Source of the DNA: a virus
IMG/VR virus record: IMGVR_UViG_3300009790_000066
Coordinates: 1 to 24,335 of that record
Direction: 5' to 3' (one strand)
Length of the DNA stretch: 24,335 nucleotides
The position numbers and the translations under genes were made by a program. How positions within the stretch are numbered: position 1 is the stretch's first letter; the number at the start of each line of letters is the position of its first letter. Shown here one piece after another: positions 1-9,076 of the stretch. Under the pieces are notes generated by a model that saw only the letters and a program-made list of their open reading frames with translations, was not told the origin of the DNA and ran no database searches.

Positions 1-216
1 ACCATCATTACCGTCATTACCTGGAGGACCTGGAGGACCACCGCCTCCATCAGGACCAGGAGGACCATCATTACCTGGAGGACCTGGAGGTCCAGAACCA
101 CCATCATTACCTGGAGGACCTATAGTACCAGGAGGACCAGAAGGACCAGGAGGTCCAGCAGGACCATTACCTACTACCGTAACCCATTGACCATCTTTTC
201 TTAGTTTAAGTGACAT
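1..216 (-). CDS. Collagen-like fibre protein, N-terminal part (runs off left edge)
   Basis: This is the first 72 codons of a minus-strand gene whose remainder lies outside the window. The ATG at 216-214 shares one base with the TAA of the 704-residue tailspike gene (TAATG), so the two are probably translationally coupled. The protein starts [15 protein letters not shown], a short folded or anchoring piece, and from about residue 16 becomes continuous Gly-X-Y triplets rich in GPP, GND and GPD, still running at the window edge. Such tracts form collagen-like triple helices in phage fibres, where they act as rigid trimeric shafts. The 'DGQWVTVV' stretch matches the 'DTSQWVTVV' just before the collagen tract of the 601-residue fibre at 6285-8090, so the two shafts are related. 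A tail-fibre role is inferred from context; the C-terminal tip that would identify the target is not visible. Confidence 0.85.
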   Translation of the reverse strand, partial: MSLKLRKDGQWVTVVGNGPAGPPGPSGPPGTIGPPGNDGGSGPPGPPGNDGPPGPDGGGGPPGPPGNDGNDG

Positions 217-2330
217 TAATGAGTACCACCTAAGTGTGATGAATGTATTGGCATAACATTATGTTGATAATTATGAGTCCCATTACCAGGATTAAATTGT
301 AATGATGCTTGCTTATTATTAGAACAATCTACGTTACTAATAATAATTCTTGAATATTTTGCATTATTAGTAAAATTAATTCCATATCTCTGAGGAGTAG
401 CACCACCAGTAGTCTGTCCAGCAGTTGTTCCCATCATATCTCCACCATACTGTCCACCATCAATATGAATATCTGATTGATCTTCATAAGCCTCATCATA
501 TATGTGAAGACCATCGTAATTATTACTTGAACTCGTACCATTATGACAGCATTGCGAATCTCTTATAAAGATCTTTTTATGATTAGTAGAACGAATCCAT
601 ATTCCATGTTTACCATTACCTCTACAATCAGCAGCATTTACTCTTAAAACACCAGTAAAAGTACTATTAACATAGAGTCCATTATCAAGATTACTACTTA
701 TATATGGGTTATTAATCCAAATGAAACTACCACCAGCAATCTCAATACCATATGAATTATTTGTATCAAAATCACAATCATTTATTCTAAAGAATGAACC
801 AGGATTACCTGTTGATCCACTAGGGACAGTTGAATCCATTAAGAATCCTTTATTACAACGATTAGATACGCAATTAAGGAACCATATTGAATTTACAAAA
901 TCCTTAACCCATAATCCATTTGCTTCTGGATGTGGACCTCCATCAACTACACCATCAATTAAAACATTCTCACATCTTATCTGATCAACTCTTTCTGATC
1001 CACCAGCAGAAGCAGAGAATAACATTCCATAAGCTCCAGGATGAAGTGCAATATCTCTAATTTCTATATCTCTAAATGTTCCAATTGAATGTCCGTCTAC
1101 TTTAATACCACCAAATTGTTTTCTGATATAAATCCTATCCATTCTAATCTGTTGAGTATTTACATTAGAATAAAAATGAACAGCAGCACCATCAGTTCTA
1201 GGAGCACCATCTGTATGATCAAATGATAAATTAGCAAAAGTTACATTTCTTACATTATTTACTTTGAATATATCACTAGTAGTATCAGTAGAAACCAAAC
1301 AAGCTCCTTCACCATCAGCAGCACTAATCCTATAGTTCTGAGTAGGACCGATGATACTTATACCACCACCATCACCCATAACACCTTGATCTATTAATAT
1401 AGTACCAGTTATAGAATAACTTCCTGTAGGAATATAAACCAATCCTCCTGTAGCTGCTAATGAATTAATTGCTGATTCAATACCAGCTTTATTTGTTACA
1501 CCATTAGCACCTGGAACTGCACCAAAATCTTTAACATTAACTATAGGTAATCCTAATGAAGGAAGGTCTACAAATTCTACAGCAGTTGCACCGTTATTTA
1601 CTTTTAGATACTTATTATTACTAGAAGTATAATTTACAGGTGTATCGGATAATGTAATAAAAGCACCACTACTACTATATGTTGCTGTAGCTCCAACAGT
1701 AAAAGTTAAATCTGTGCTCTGACCCATACTACAAATACAAATCTGAGCAGCAGATACAGAATATGTTGGTGTTGGATATCCTATTGATGCACCACTAGTA
1801 TGTAAAGTCCAATTCTGCCCATCGGGTGAAGTCCAAAGTCTAGGACCGCTACTTGTAGTAGTACTAGTAGAATCAATACCGATAGTCCATGTAGTTACTG
1901 CACCTGTGTTTAATGCAAAGAAATGACGAGTGTCACCACCAGCACCACCATTTAATGTTGTTCTATGCGATCCACCCCAAAGATTACCATTAACTATATT
2001 ACTCATACCAGTATACTGATATGTTTTACCAGTAGCACCACTATTAAATTCATTATAATCAGATGTACCAGTATTATTATTCTTTCCCCACCTAATAGTT
2101 GTAGTTGTTGGAGAAGGTGTAAATTCTAAAGCATTTCCAGCAGCATTAACTTTAACAAATTCTCCAGCACCTCCCATACTAGCAGGAGTATCTGTTAAGT
2201 CAGTATAAGTAGTTGCTCCAGCAGTAATAGTTGTCTGTAAAACCCAAGATGTGCCATCATACTTCCATGTCAACCCATTATGAGTATGAGAATCGTTTAT
2301 ACTAGGACTAGCAGGAAAATCTATTGCCAT
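216..2330 (-). CDS. Tailspike-like protein with pectate-lyase-type beta-helix (704 aa)
   Basis: Residues 1-32 ([19 protein letters not shown], then WKYDGTSW) are the same N-terminal module as in the fibres at 2781-4394 and, more distantly, 4781-6256, so it is probably a common attachment or chaperone-recognised domain. Two spacer repeats follow, built on L-[TS]-DTP and KVN.[AG].[AT].EF (about residues 42-72 and 228-258). From about residue 262, '[19 protein letters not shown]' is the classic opening of a pectate_lyase_3-type right-handed parallel beta-helix. Asn/Gly-rich rungs then continue to the C-terminus. The family includes phage tailspikes that bind or cleave surface polysaccharide. Catalytic acids cannot be assigned without a structure, so depolymerase activity is inference. 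The ATG lies 2 nt after the TAA of the 141-residue gene. There is no promoter box directly upstream, so it is probably transcribed from the box at 2778-2785. Confidence 0.85.
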   Translation of the reverse strand: MAIDFPASPSINDSHTHNGLTWKYDGTSWVLQTTITAGATTYTDLTDTPASMGGAGEFVKVNAAGNALEFTPSPTTTTIRWGKNNNTGTSDYNEFNSGATGKTYQYTGMSNIVNGNLWGGSHRTTLNGGAGGDTRHFFALNTGAVTTWTIGIDSTSTTTSSGPRLWTSPDGQNWTLHTSGASIGYPTPTYSVSAAQICICSMGQSTDLTFTVGATATYSSSGAFITLSDTPVNYTSSNNKYLKVNNGATAVEFVDLPSLGLPIVNVKDFGAVPGANGVTNKAGIESAINSLAATGGLVYIPTGSYSITGTILIDQGVMGDGGGISIIGPTQNYRISAADGEGACLVSTDTTSDIFKVNNVRNVTFANLSFDHTDGAPRTDGAAVHFYSNVNTQQIRMDRIYIRKQFGGIKVDGHSIGTFRDIEIRDIALHPGAYGMLFSASAGGSERVDQIRCENVLIDGVVDGGPHPEANGLWVKDFVNSIWFLNCVSNRCNKGFLMDSTVPSGSTGNPGSFFRINDCDFDTNNSYGIEIAGGSFIWINNPYISSNLDNGLYVNSTFTGVLRVNAADCRGNGKHGIWIRSTNHKKIFIRDSQCCHNGTSSSNNYDGLHIYDEAYEDQSDIHIDGGQYGGDMMGTTAGQTTGGATPQRYGINFTNNAKYSRIIISNVDCSNNKQASLQFNPGNGTHNYQHNVMPIHSSHLGGTH

Positions 2331-2332
2331 TA

Positions 2333-2758
2333 TTAATCTTCAGTTATCGCTACAAAATTATACATCAAAGCATAATTATTTAAACTAAAATTTCCTGAAA
2401 TCTTCACAAAAACCTTCTCAGTATTTGGCACATAAAATTCAGTTGGAAAAGATCCACTAGAACCTCCATACATATGGTCACTATTTTTATCACTACCGTG
2501 CATCGTGGATAACCATTTTCCAGCTGAATGACCACTAGTAAGCGAGAAAAACCAAGTCTCCAAATCATTACCATTATTATGGTCAGGATTAGAAGTTGTA
2601 CCTACATAAAATTCTGCATCAGTAGCAGGGTTTGGGGAAAAAGCTTTTACATAAGACCAAACTAATCTTGCATTTTTACCTGTAGTATTTTCATACAAGG
2701 TCGCAAAATAATTAGACCCTGTTCCATTTAATGTCCCTCTATAAATTGTTGCTGCCAT
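2333..2758 (-). CDS. Small fibre-cassette protein, paralogue of 4394-4756 (141 aa)
   Basis: I do not recognise a named family. It clearly resembles the 120-residue protein at 4394-4756: both start MAAT, then show a G.L.G....Y.N.TG.N.R core, a central [AG]GK.[LI] element, FP.E near residue 105 (about 85 in the paralogue), and end YNF[LV][VA]I.E. No signal peptide or membrane segment is seen. The alternating polar and aromatic pattern suggests an all-beta fold. Each copy lies between two fibre genes and is preceded by a late-promoter-like TCTAAATA that overlaps the stop codon of the upstream fibre gene. A fibre-associated role (decoration, adaptor, chaperone or small adhesin) is inferred from this repeated position only. 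Confidence 0.85.
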   Translation of the reverse strand: MAATIYRGTLNGTGSNYFATLYENTTGKNARLVWSYVKAFSPNPATDAEFYVGTTSNPDHNNGNDLETWFFSLTSGHSAGKWLSTMHGSDKNSDHMYGGSSGSFPTEFYVPNTEKVFVKISGNFSLNNYALMYNFVAITED

Positions 2759-2777
2759 AATTTTAAATACGTATTTC

Positions 2778-2785
2778 TATTTAGA
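2778..2785 (-). promoter_or_regulatory. T4-type late promoter box (TCTAAATA) overlapping a fibre stop codon
   Basis: On the minus strand TCTAAATA differs at one position from the T4 late consensus TATAAATA. The TAA inside it is the stop codon (2783-2781) of the 537-residue fibre gene. The box lies 19 nt upstream of the ATG at 2758, which leaves a very short leader. The same CCACTCTAAATAG context recurs at the next junction (4778-4785). Late boxes are read in T4 by the gp55 sigma factor with the gp45 clamp; use of that system here is inferred. Confidence 0.6.
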
Positions 2786-4394
2786 GTGGTTCATTCCAAT
2801 TTTTTGTCTGAAATAAAAGATTCGGTATAGATGAAGAATTAAGAGCTCCTCTACCTGAAGCATCAACCCATTGTGAACTATCAGTATCCTGATAATAAAC
2901 ATTTAATCGTCCATTCTGAGAATCCCACCAGAGATCACCATCAGAAGGATTAGTTGGAGGAGTATCATCAGTAGTTACACTAGCACCACCACCAGAACCT
3001 GGAGGACCTGGAGGACCAGCAGGACCAGTTGGACTAGCACTATGTTTGATTATATAACATAAGGCATAATATCCAGGAATTACAGTACCAGCAGAAAATG
3101 CAGTACCAGTAAGTTTATTACTATAATTAGGTCCTGTTCCAACAATAAATCTATCTCTTAAATCAGGAACACCATTACCTACCCCAACAATTAGTTGTAA
3201 TGCAGTCGTAACTGGTGTAAAACCATTACATAATTGATACTCACTTGGTATATTAGATACATCCCCAGACCATGCTATGATTGCTCCTATAGCCTCAGCA
3301 CTACCACTACCCGTTGGACCTGGAGGACCTGCAGGACCTGGAGAACCTGCAGATCCTGGAGTACCATCAGAACCTGGAGTTCCATCAGAACCTGGAGGAC
3401 CTGCAGGACCTGGAGAACCTGCAGAGCCTGGAGTACCATCAGAACCATCAGAACCATCTGTGCCGCCAATATTACGTAAAGCACTAAATTTTGCTGGTAT
3501 TTCTGAAACAGTAACTGTACCAGTACCACCCATCTCAACAAAACAACCATAGTTGAAGTAATACTTATTTGTTCCGTAAATCCCACCTGATTCTTCATAA
3601 GGATCTCTTAGTGCGAACGTACATGAAGAAGTAGGGTCAGTAGGATCACAATTAGATGTTCCCATTTCAGAGGAATAACCTTTCCATTTATATGGACCTA
3701 ATCCAGTTCCATATTTGTAACTTGTATTAGTAGGGTAATATTGCTTGACCCAAACCTTTCTGCGTGGCATGTCAATGACGATATGCCAATCAGTAATAAC
3801 ATCAGTATCATTCTGGGGATTAGCCCAATTAACAGTACCACCTCCAGTATAAAAACTGTAAAGAGTATTAGTATCTCCAGCAACAGATCCATTATCTCCT
3901 GAGTTGTCATGATCAGCATTATAACAAAGCCATCTATCACTAGTTCCAGCTTGTGATCTTATATTCTCTGATATTTGACCATTACTATCAATAGTACTAG
4001 AACCATCAACTCCAACTGCATTATTATCTGATATAAACCATCCCCAATAAGCACCAGTACCAGTTGATTGTCCTGTATATCTAAATTCATATATTTTATG
4101 AAGCTCTAATTCCTGAAACTTAACATCCTTCCAATAATTTGAAGATCCATTTACAGGGAAGGTAATTGTTTGATCATTATTTGTATATACAGCAGTAGTA
4201 CTAGTTGCTGTCTTATCTACCACTGGCACATGAACACCACGGGCTGAAGAGCTTGCAGGACCAGGAGGACCAGGAGGACCAGCAGGACCTGGAGCAGATT
4301 GAATAATCCAGGTAGTCCCATCCCACTTCCATGTATAACCGTTCTCGGTGTGGGTGTCGTTATTTGAAGGACTATTTGGAAAATTTACTGCCAT
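2781..4394 (-). CDS. Collagen-like tail fibre with tail-collar domain (537 aa)
   Basis: Modules in order: the shared N-terminal module (residues 1-32, MAVNFPNSPSNNDTHTENG then WKWDGTTW); a short [12 protein letters not shown] linker; a non-repetitive beta-rich domain (about 50-310); a Gly-X-Y shaft (about 313-370) with a 24-residue internal duplication; a phage tail-collar-like domain (about 370-455: GAIIAWSG, YQLCNG, PDLRDRFIVG, YYALCYIIK); another short GPP tract; and a C-terminal segment with the [11 protein letters not shown] / GRLNVYYQD / SSQWV module shared at DNA level with 4781-6256. The protein ends NEPL. Collar domains sit in T4 short fibre gp12 and related receptor-binding fibres, so this is most likely a receptor-binding fibre. 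Its ATG overlaps the TAA of the 120-residue gene by one base (TAATG). Confidence 0.85.
   Translation of the reverse strand: MAVNFPNSPSNNDTHTENGYTWKWDGTTWIIQSAPGPAGPPGPPGPASSSARGVHVPVVDKTATSTTAVYTNNDQTITFPVNGSSNYWKDVKFQELELHKIYEFRYTGQSTGTGAYWGWFISDNNAVGVDGSSTIDSNGQISENIRSQAGTSDRWLCYNADHDNSGDNGSVAGDTNTLYSFYTGGGTVNWANPQNDTDVITDWHIVIDMPRRKVWVKQYYPTNTSYKYGTGLGPYKWKGYSSEMGTSNCDPTDPTSSCTFALRDPYEESGGIYGTNKYYFNYGCFVEMGGTGTVTVSEIPAKFSALRNIGGTDGSDGSDGTPGSAGSPGPAGPPGSDGTPGSDGTPGSAGSPGPAGPPGPTGSGSAEAIGAIIAWSGDVSNIPSEYQLCNGFTPVTTALQLIVGVGNGVPDLRDRFIVGTGPNYSNKLTGTAFSAGTVIPGYYALCYIIKHSASPTGPAGPPGPPGSGGGASVTTDDTPPTNPSDGDLWWDSQNGRLNVYYQDTDSSQWVDASGRGALNSSSIPNLLFQTKNWNEPL
2865..2957. repeat. 93-nt duplicated module, copy 1 (with 5285-5377)
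   Basis: By eye this segment matches 5285-5377 over 93 nt with nine mismatches. It encodes the [11 protein letters not shown] to SSQWV module in two different fibre genes. A shorter relative at protein level (HGELWWEDD to TSQWV) occurs in the 601-residue fibre. It looks like a domain copied between fibre genes. Confidence 0.85.
3319..3447. repeat. 72-bp period direct repeat in a collagen-like shaft
   Basis: A segment of about 56 nt beginning at 3319 recurs at 3391 with a single difference (agatcc versus agagcc). The period of 72 bp equals 24 codons, or eight Gly-X-Y triplets, so gain or loss of a unit keeps frame and triple-helix register. The near-identity suggests recent duplication or homogenisation by recombination. 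Confidence 0.85.
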
Positions 4395-4756
4395 TAGTTA
4401 GTCTCTGGTATAACTAAAAAATTATATGAGGGTTTTCTACCAAATGTTACATTTTGAACAACCCAAGTTACTCTATCACCATCAGATAACATAAGTTCAT
4501 TTGGAAAAGGATTACCTATTGATGTTATTGGTGAAATATGTTTACCAGCATAATATCCATCAAAGAGATCCCATTGCACCCAACTAGTTCCACTTGTTGT
4601 ACCGTTACCAAAACCAAATGTCCCTACGAAATTGTTTGATGCACTAACACCTGCATTAAAATATTCGGTTATAAACCTAACATTACCACCTGTATTATTA
4701 GTATAGGTAAATGATTCATTTCCTGATAAATTTCCTGTTAAAACTGTTGCTGCCAT
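4394..4756 (-). CDS. Small fibre-cassette protein, paralogue of 2333-2758 (120 aa)
   Basis: The protein begins MAATVLTGNLSGNESF and ends NFLVIPETN. It aligns along its length with the 141-residue protein two genes downstream: MAAT start, TGGN.RF, AGKHIS versus AGKWLS, FPNE versus FPTE, and the YNFLVI tail. The 141-residue copy is longer mainly through an insertion around its middle (HGSDKNSDHMYGGSSGS). No named family is recognised. It follows the 491-residue fibre gene with an embedded late box at 4778-4785 and overlaps the next fibre's ATG by one base, so small protein and following fibre are probably co-translated. Any function (fibre adaptor, chaperone or adhesin) is inferred from that pairing alone. 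Confidence 0.85.
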   Translation of the reverse strand: MAATVLTGNLSGNESFTYTNNTGGNVRFITEYFNAGVSASNNFVGTFGFGNGTTSGTSWVQWDLFDGYYAGKHISPITSIGNPFPNELMLSDGDRVTWVVQNVTFGRKPSYNFLVIPETN

Positions 4757-4777
4757 AATATCTTAATTCCTGTTTAC

Positions 4778-4785
4778 TATTTAGA
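4778..4785 (-). promoter_or_regulatory. T4-type late promoter box (TCTAAATA) overlapping a fibre stop codon
   Basis: The arrangement is the same as at 2778-2785: CCACTCTAAATAG on the minus strand, with TAA (4783-4781) being the stop of the 491-residue fibre gene and the box 22 nt upstream of the ATG at 4756. The downstream spacer differs between the two sites, while the box and its flank are kept. That favours function over chance. Confidence 0.6.
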
Positions 4786-6256
4786 GTGGCATATGCCAAT
4801 TACTTTCAAATGGAGCAGCAGCTGCAGTTTTAGCCTTGTTTGCCCATACTGTTCCATTATACTCTAAAACTTCACCTTCGGAAGGACTTGTAAGACTAAC
4901 TGTTAGTAATTGAGAACCCATAAAGGTCAAATTACCATTTGTAATACCAACTGCCCGTTCAACATCATCAGCACCTACAAATTTTAAACTATTATCTGAT
5001 AAGAATAAATGCCTTACCTTATATTCCGCATTACCAATGTCATAATCAGCATTTGATGCTGGAATTATATGTCCAGTACTAGTAATATTCCATCTTCTAG
5101 TTCCATTTGTTTCAAAGGAAATAGAACCAATACCAGAAGCATTACTAGTATCAATAACTTCTACTCTAGTATCACCCTCTTCTATTTTATCCGATACGCT
5201 ACCTGATCCACCAGATCCAGGAGGACCTGGAGGACCTGGAGGACCAGCAGGACCAGTTGATCCAATACCTACACCATTAGAACTAACCCATTGTGAACTA
5301 TCAGCATCTTGGTAATAAACATTTAATCGTCCATTAACAGAATCCCACCAGAGATCACCATCGCTAGGATTAGTTGGTGCAGTATCAGATGTTTCTACAT
5401 TTGCACCACCTGATCCACCAGATCCAGGAGGACCTGGAGGACCTGGAGGACCATCTCCACCTGCAGGACCATCTCCACCTGGAGGACCAGGAGGACCTGG
5501 TGCTGTTGATGCAGGACCAGGAGGACCTGGAGGGCCATCTCCACCTGGAGGACCAGGAGGACCAGCAGGACCAGCAGGACCAGGACCACCACCAGCACCA
5601 GTATCTAAATCATACCATAAATCTCCATCACATACATTCCAACTACCACCAGGAGCAGTTGTTGGATCATCATTCTGAGCAAATCTATTTCCGTAAGCAT
5701 TACTCGTTGATCCAATCCCAATCGTATCACCACCAGTGACAAAAACAGGACTTTCACAACTTCGTTCTACGCCATCTTGTTTATATTGTTTTACAAATAC
5801 TTCAGTAACTGCTGGACCTGAGCCAGGACCAGGAGGACCTACAGGACCATCACTACCTGGAGGACCAGTGGGACCAACAGGACCAGTAGGACCAGGAGTT
5901 CCTGTTCCAGTAGGACCTGGAGGACCTGCAGGACCATCAGCACCTGGAGGACCAGTAGGACCACCAATACCTGGAGGACCATCTGCACCTGGAGAACCAG
6001 GTGAACCATCATTACCAGGAGGACCTGGAGGACCACCAGCAGGACCAGGAGGTCCTACAGGACCTTCAGAACCAGGAGGTCCAGAAGGACCAGTTAAACC
6101 AGGAGCACCAGTAGGACCTGGAGGACCATCTGCACCTGGATCTGGAATTCTTCGCCAAACATACCCATCCCATCTCCAAATGGAGTTATGGTAGGAATAA
6201 TCTTGTCCTACATTGGGATTAGCTGGAAAATCAATTCTGGGAGTATGTCCTGACAT
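4781..6256 (-). CDS. Collagen-like tail fibre, three GPP shafts (491 aa)
   Basis: The N-terminal module ([18 protein letters not shown], then [12 protein letters not shown]) is a diverged form of the one in the two fibre genes downstream. Gly-X-Y shafts follow at about residues 37-148, 220-280 and 328-347, separated by small beta domains. One of these is [21 protein letters not shown]. Another is the [11 protein letters not shown] to SSQWV module, duplicated in 2781-4394. The C-terminal region (about 350-491) has [16 protein letters not shown], a pattern common in phage fibre proteins that present a trimer tip, and [16 protein letters not shown]. It ends HMPL. No collar domain and no catalytic S74 chaperone domain are visible. 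It is probably a structural or adhesive fibre; the target is unknown. A late-promoter-like AATAAATA lies upstream at 6277-6284. Confidence 0.85.
   Translation of the reverse strand: MSGHTPRIDFPANPNVGQDYSYHNSIWRWDGYVWRRIPDPGADGPPGPTGAPGLTGPSGPPGSEGPVGPPGPAGGPPGPPGNDGSPGSPGADGPPGIGGPTGPPGADGPAGPPGPTGTGTPGPTGPVGPTGPPGSDGPVGPPGPGSGPAVTEVFVKQYKQDGVERSCESPVFVTGGDTIGIGSTSNAYGNRFAQNDDPTTAPGGSWNVCDGDLWYDLDTGAGGGPGPAGPAGPPGPPGGDGPPGPPGPASTAPGPPGPPGGDGPAGGDGPPGPPGPPGSGGSGGANVETSDTAPTNPSDGDLWWDSVNGRLNVYYQDADSSQWVSSNGVGIGSTGPAGPPGPPGPPGSGGSGSVSDKIEEGDTRVEVIDTSNASGIGSISFETNGTRRWNITSTGHIIPASNADYDIGNAEYKVRHLFLSDNSLKFVGADDVERAVGITNGNLTFMGSQLLTVSLTSPSEGEVLEYNGTVWANKAKTAAAAPFESNWHMPL
5285..5377. repeat. 93-nt duplicated module, copy 2 (with 2865-2957)
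   Basis: This is the partner of 2865-2957, with nine mismatches over 93 nt by eye. Both copies sit just after or before collagen-like tracts, which may act as the homology that lets modules move between fibre genes. Confidence 0.85.
5812..6147. repeat. Collagen-like Gly-X-Y coding repeat tract
   Basis: The DNA is built from 9-nt near-repeats such as 'ggaccagga' and 'cctggagga' on the plus strand, encoding GPP/GPT/GPS triplets on the minus strand. Comparable tracts lie at 1-171, 3316-3460, 5416-5597 and 7012-7586. They are locally more GC-rich than the surrounding genes and are the main low-complexity DNA in the window. They are coding, not CRISPR or satellite DNA. Confidence 0.85.
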
Positions 6257-6276
6257 TAATTATTAATATACCTCTT

Positions 6277-6284
6277 TATTTATT
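6277..6284 (-). promoter_or_regulatory. Late-promoter-like box (AATAAATA)
   Basis: The minus strand reads AATAAATA immediately after the TAA stop of the 601-residue fibre gene and 20 nt before the ATG at 6256. It keeps the TAAATA core of the T4 late consensus. An AGAGG lies just downstream, but 14 nt from the ATG, rather far for a ribosome binding site. Confidence 0.5.
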
Positions 6285-8090
6285 TTAAGTTTTCATAATG
6301 TAGCATAGAGCATAATATGGAGGTAAGTTCTTATTAGTTGCAGTAACACCTTCAGAATCAATAGAAGTACTACCACTTACACCAGCACCACCAGATCCAG
6401 TAGTTCCAGATATACTTACACTTCCACTTCCTGTACTTCCAGATACTGATACAGATCCAGAAACACTTACACTTTCAGAACTTGTAGAACCTGAAATACT
6501 AACTGTTGCAGAATTAGCAGAACCACTAACATTAGCAGTTGCACCCCAAGTTGGAGAGTTAGTAACACTACCCCAAATACTTTGTGAACCTGAATTACCA
6601 GCAACAGTATTCATCGCTGGAATAGCAGATGTATGTTGGTGAGCAGAATCACTTAAACTTAAAGAGTGTCCGTGAGAAGCAGATCCAGAGAAGGAGTGAG
6701 AGTGAGATCCAGATGCAGAGAATGAATCTGATCCAGAGAATGAGTGAGAGTGACTATCAGAACCAGAGAAGGAGTGAGTGTGAGAACCAGCACCAGTAAC
6801 AGAAGTATTTGCAGTGTGTGAGTGAGATACAACTACAGCATCAGCACTACCACCACTATTATCTACAGAATAGTTACTACCAGTTCCAGCACCAACAACA
6901 AATCTATTTCTTAAATCTGGTGTGCTATTTTGACCATCGCATAATGCCCACCCAGTTGGAATTGCATTTTCTGCACCAGACCACATAACAACAACACCAG
7001 TAGGTATTGCACCAGCAGAACCTGGAGGTCCTGGAGGACCAGCAGAACCTGGAGTACCATCTGGACCTGGAGGACCATCATTACCTGGAGGACCACCAGG
7101 ACCTGGAGGACCACCAGCAGGACCAGGAGGACCTGCGGGACCAGGAGGACCAGCAGCACCACCGCCACCATCAGGGCCAGGAGGACCTGGAGGACCATCT
7201 GGACCTGGAGGACCACCTGCTGGACCTGGAGGACCTGGAGGACCATCTCCACCTGTAGGACCTTGAGGACCAGAACCACCTTGTGATCCTGGAGGACCTT
7301 CTGGACCAGGAGGACCAGCAGGACCAGGAGGACCTGTTGTACCATCAGTACCATCATTTCCTGGAGGACCAGGAGGACCGTCATCACCTGTAGGACCTGG
7401 AGGACCACCACTTGGACCAGGAGGACCAGCAGGACCAGGAGGACCAGCAGAACCTGGAGGACCAGAACCACCTATAGGTCCAGCTCCACCATCTGCACCA
7501 GGAGGACCTGGAGGACCATTAGGACCACCACTACCTGGAGCACCAGGAGGACCATCTGGACCTGCAGGACCTGTAGGACCTCCACCATTTCCACTAGCAA
7601 CTACAGTAACCCACTGACTAGTGTCACCATCATTATACCAAATACATAAATCTCCTACATCATCTTCCCACCACAATTCTCCGTGGTTTGGATTAATTGG
7701 AGGATCAGAACCAATAGTAACAGGTATAACAGTTACAGTTGCAGCAATACCTGGATGCCCTGAAGGATGTTGAGGATCTGCTGCTGCAGTTACTGCTGCC
7801 CCAACAAAATTAAGTTGAGTAATACTACTCGCAGCACTAACAAGTTGTCCTTCATCATATACACTAATAGCACCTGGAATTAATCCACCACCAACAGGAA
7901 CCCAATATCTCTTACCTTCAAATCCTGGTATAGCAACTAACTGATACTGTTGACCAGCAGGAACTCCAGTAGTATAAATGGGATCTGAAAGATTAGGTTC
8001 TGCTTGATCTAAACCAAGATACCTTTCATTATCTTTTAACTGATCTTGTGGGGTTCTCTTAACCCGACCACTCAAATATCGCTTAGACAT
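6285..8090 (-). CDS. Collagen-like tail fibre with collar domain and His-rich tip (601 aa)
   Basis: The protein starts [20 protein letters not shown]. Residues 1-165 form a non-repetitive domain that includes [21 protein letters not shown] long Gly-X-Y shaft runs about 168-360. A tail-collar-like domain follows (about 362-420: [27 protein letters not shown]). Next comes a Ser/Gly/His region (about 420-483) with six HxH motifs (HSH, HTH, HSH, HSH, HGH, HQH), then Ser-Gly strand repeats (SVSISGS type), and the end [13 protein letters not shown]. In T4, HxH motifs in the gp37 fibre tip and in gp12 bind metal ions along the trimer axis. This architecture therefore argues for a receptor-binding fibre combining gp12-like and gp37-tip-like features. 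Its ATG lies inside the end of the upstream gene (8-nt overlap), so translation is probably coupled. Confidence 0.88.
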   Translation of the reverse strand: MSKRYLSGRVKRTPQDQLKDNERYLGLDQAEPNLSDPIYTTGVPAGQQYQLVAIPGFEGKRYWVPVGGGLIPGAISVYDEGQLVSAASSITQLNFVGAAVTAAADPQHPSGHPGIAATVTVIPVTIGSDPPINPNHGELWWEDDVGDLCIWYNDGDTSQWVTVVASGNGGGPTGPAGPDGPPGAPGSGGPNGPPGPPGADGGAGPIGGSGPPGSAGPPGPAGPPGPSGGPPGPTGDDGPPGPPGNDGTDGTTGPPGPAGPPGPEGPPGSQGGSGPQGPTGGDGPPGPPGPAGGPPGPDGPPGPPGPDGGGGAAGPPGPAGPPGPAGGPPGPGGPPGNDGPPGPDGTPGSAGPPGPPGSAGAIPTGVVVMWSGAENAIPTGWALCDGQNSTPDLRNRFVVGAGTGSNYSVDNSGGSADAVVVSHSHTANTSVTGAGSHTHSFSGSDSHSHSFSGSDSFSASGSHSHSFSGSASHGHSLSLSDSAHQHTSAIPAMNTVAGNSGSQSIWGSVTNSPTWGATANVSGSANSATVSISGSTSSESVSVSGSVSVSGSTGSGSVSISGTTGSGGAGVSGSTSIDSEGVTATNKNLPPYYALCYIMKT

Positions 8091-9075
8091 TACTATTTTC
8101 TAGAATACTCGCAGTCAATTCCATTTCTAATGGAGCAACGAATCCACCAGCATGTGATTTACCAACATTTACTCGAATTGTACTATTGGCAACACCAACT
8201 GCAAGTGTTATTGCAGTATCGTATACAGGATCTGTCGATCTTGGATAAGCATGTTCACTAAAATGATCATCCATAGTGCAAGTGAATACTACAGATTCTT
8301 CTGCTATTTTTATTGTATCTCCATTTGCTAAAGTATTTGCACCAATAGTCAATTCTAATTCTCCTGTAGATCCCTCATAAGTTGCATTAGTTACATTAAA
8401 TTTAGTTCCTACAGCAACACCTGAACTTGCAATTACTTCTACACATTGAAGATTAGCTCTTACAAACTTATGCCTTGCAGTATTATAAACGTGAGGATTT
8501 CCACCTCCACCACCAATATCAATTGAAAATGTTTTAGAAGTTCCAACATTACCTATGATCTGATCTACAATATAAGATCTTTGTGGACTAGGGAAAAGGT
8601 TAGTTGTAATACCAGAATAAGTTGGGCAAGTAAACCACATACCACCCATAGTAATTTTCTGATTTTCAGAAAATTCATGCTTTATCAATGTAGAAACTGT
8701 AGCTATTCCTGTTGGTTCATCATAAACCACACTAGTAACTATACCAACTCCCTGTTGGGTTCCACGAATGTATAAACTATCAATTACTAACGGAGTCTTT
8801 TCTAATACTATTCTACCATCCACCATAACCAATGCATCCTGTGGTGGTACTTCTGCGTCCTGTATTACTCTTATATCACTTACACTACCAGTACTTCTTT
8901 GAGTTCTTCTTTGCCAAAAAGTAGTTGTGGGATAAGTTACACCAACACCAACATTAGCAACTTGTGCATATAGCAATAATGCAGAAGTTCCTGTAGGAAC
9001 CTCATAAAGTTTCTGTACTCCTGGTGCCACAGGAACAGCAACATTAATAAACTTATTTACTGGTGCTATTGCCAT
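8083..9075 (-). CDS. Marine T4-like phage structural protein (330 aa)
   Basis: Residues 1-110 start [16 protein letters not shown] and include [20 protein letters not shown], which looks like a beta-sandwich. Later segments include [20 protein letters not shown] and [21 protein letters not shown] (residue about 260-285). The 'F.C.MD....H.YPR.TDP' signature is one I associate with virion proteins of marine T4-like phages, often in repeated small beta domains. No enzyme motif is seen. It lies between the 1141-residue protein and the His-rich fibre, with 1 nt upstream spacing and an 8-nt overlap downstream, so a baseplate-periphery or fibre-attachment role is plausible but unproven. Confidence 0.8.
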   Translation of the reverse strand: MAIAPVNKFINVAVPVAPGVQKLYEVPTGTSALLLYAQVANVGVGVTYPTTTFWQRRTQRSTGSVSDIRVIQDAEVPPQDALVMVDGRIVLEKTPLVIDSLYIRGTQQGVGIVTSVVYDEPTGIATVSTLIKHEFSENQKITMGGMWFTCPTYSGITTNLFPSPQRSYIVDQIIGNVGTSKTFSIDIGGGGGNPHVYNTARHKFVRANLQCVEVIASSGVAVGTKFNVTNATYEGSTGELELTIGANTLANGDTIKIAEESVVFTCTMDDHFSEHAYPRSTDPVYDTAITLAVGVANSTIRVNVGKSHAGGFVAPLEMELTASILENSNV

Positions 9076-9076
9076 A

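Noticed and set aside
5736-6194. Plus-strand frame encoding GPGGPTGPS-type repeats, and a similar one at 3277-3552
   Set aside because: GGN-CCN repeats reverse-complement into GGN-CCN repeats, so the antisense of a collagen tract also reads as collagen-like. The sense genes have start modules, coupling and homologues; these do not.
7012-7586. Possible CRISPR array or satellite from regularly spaced 'ggaggacc' units
   Set aside because: The units are 9-nt coding periodicity of Gly-X-Y codons with no unique spacers of constant length.
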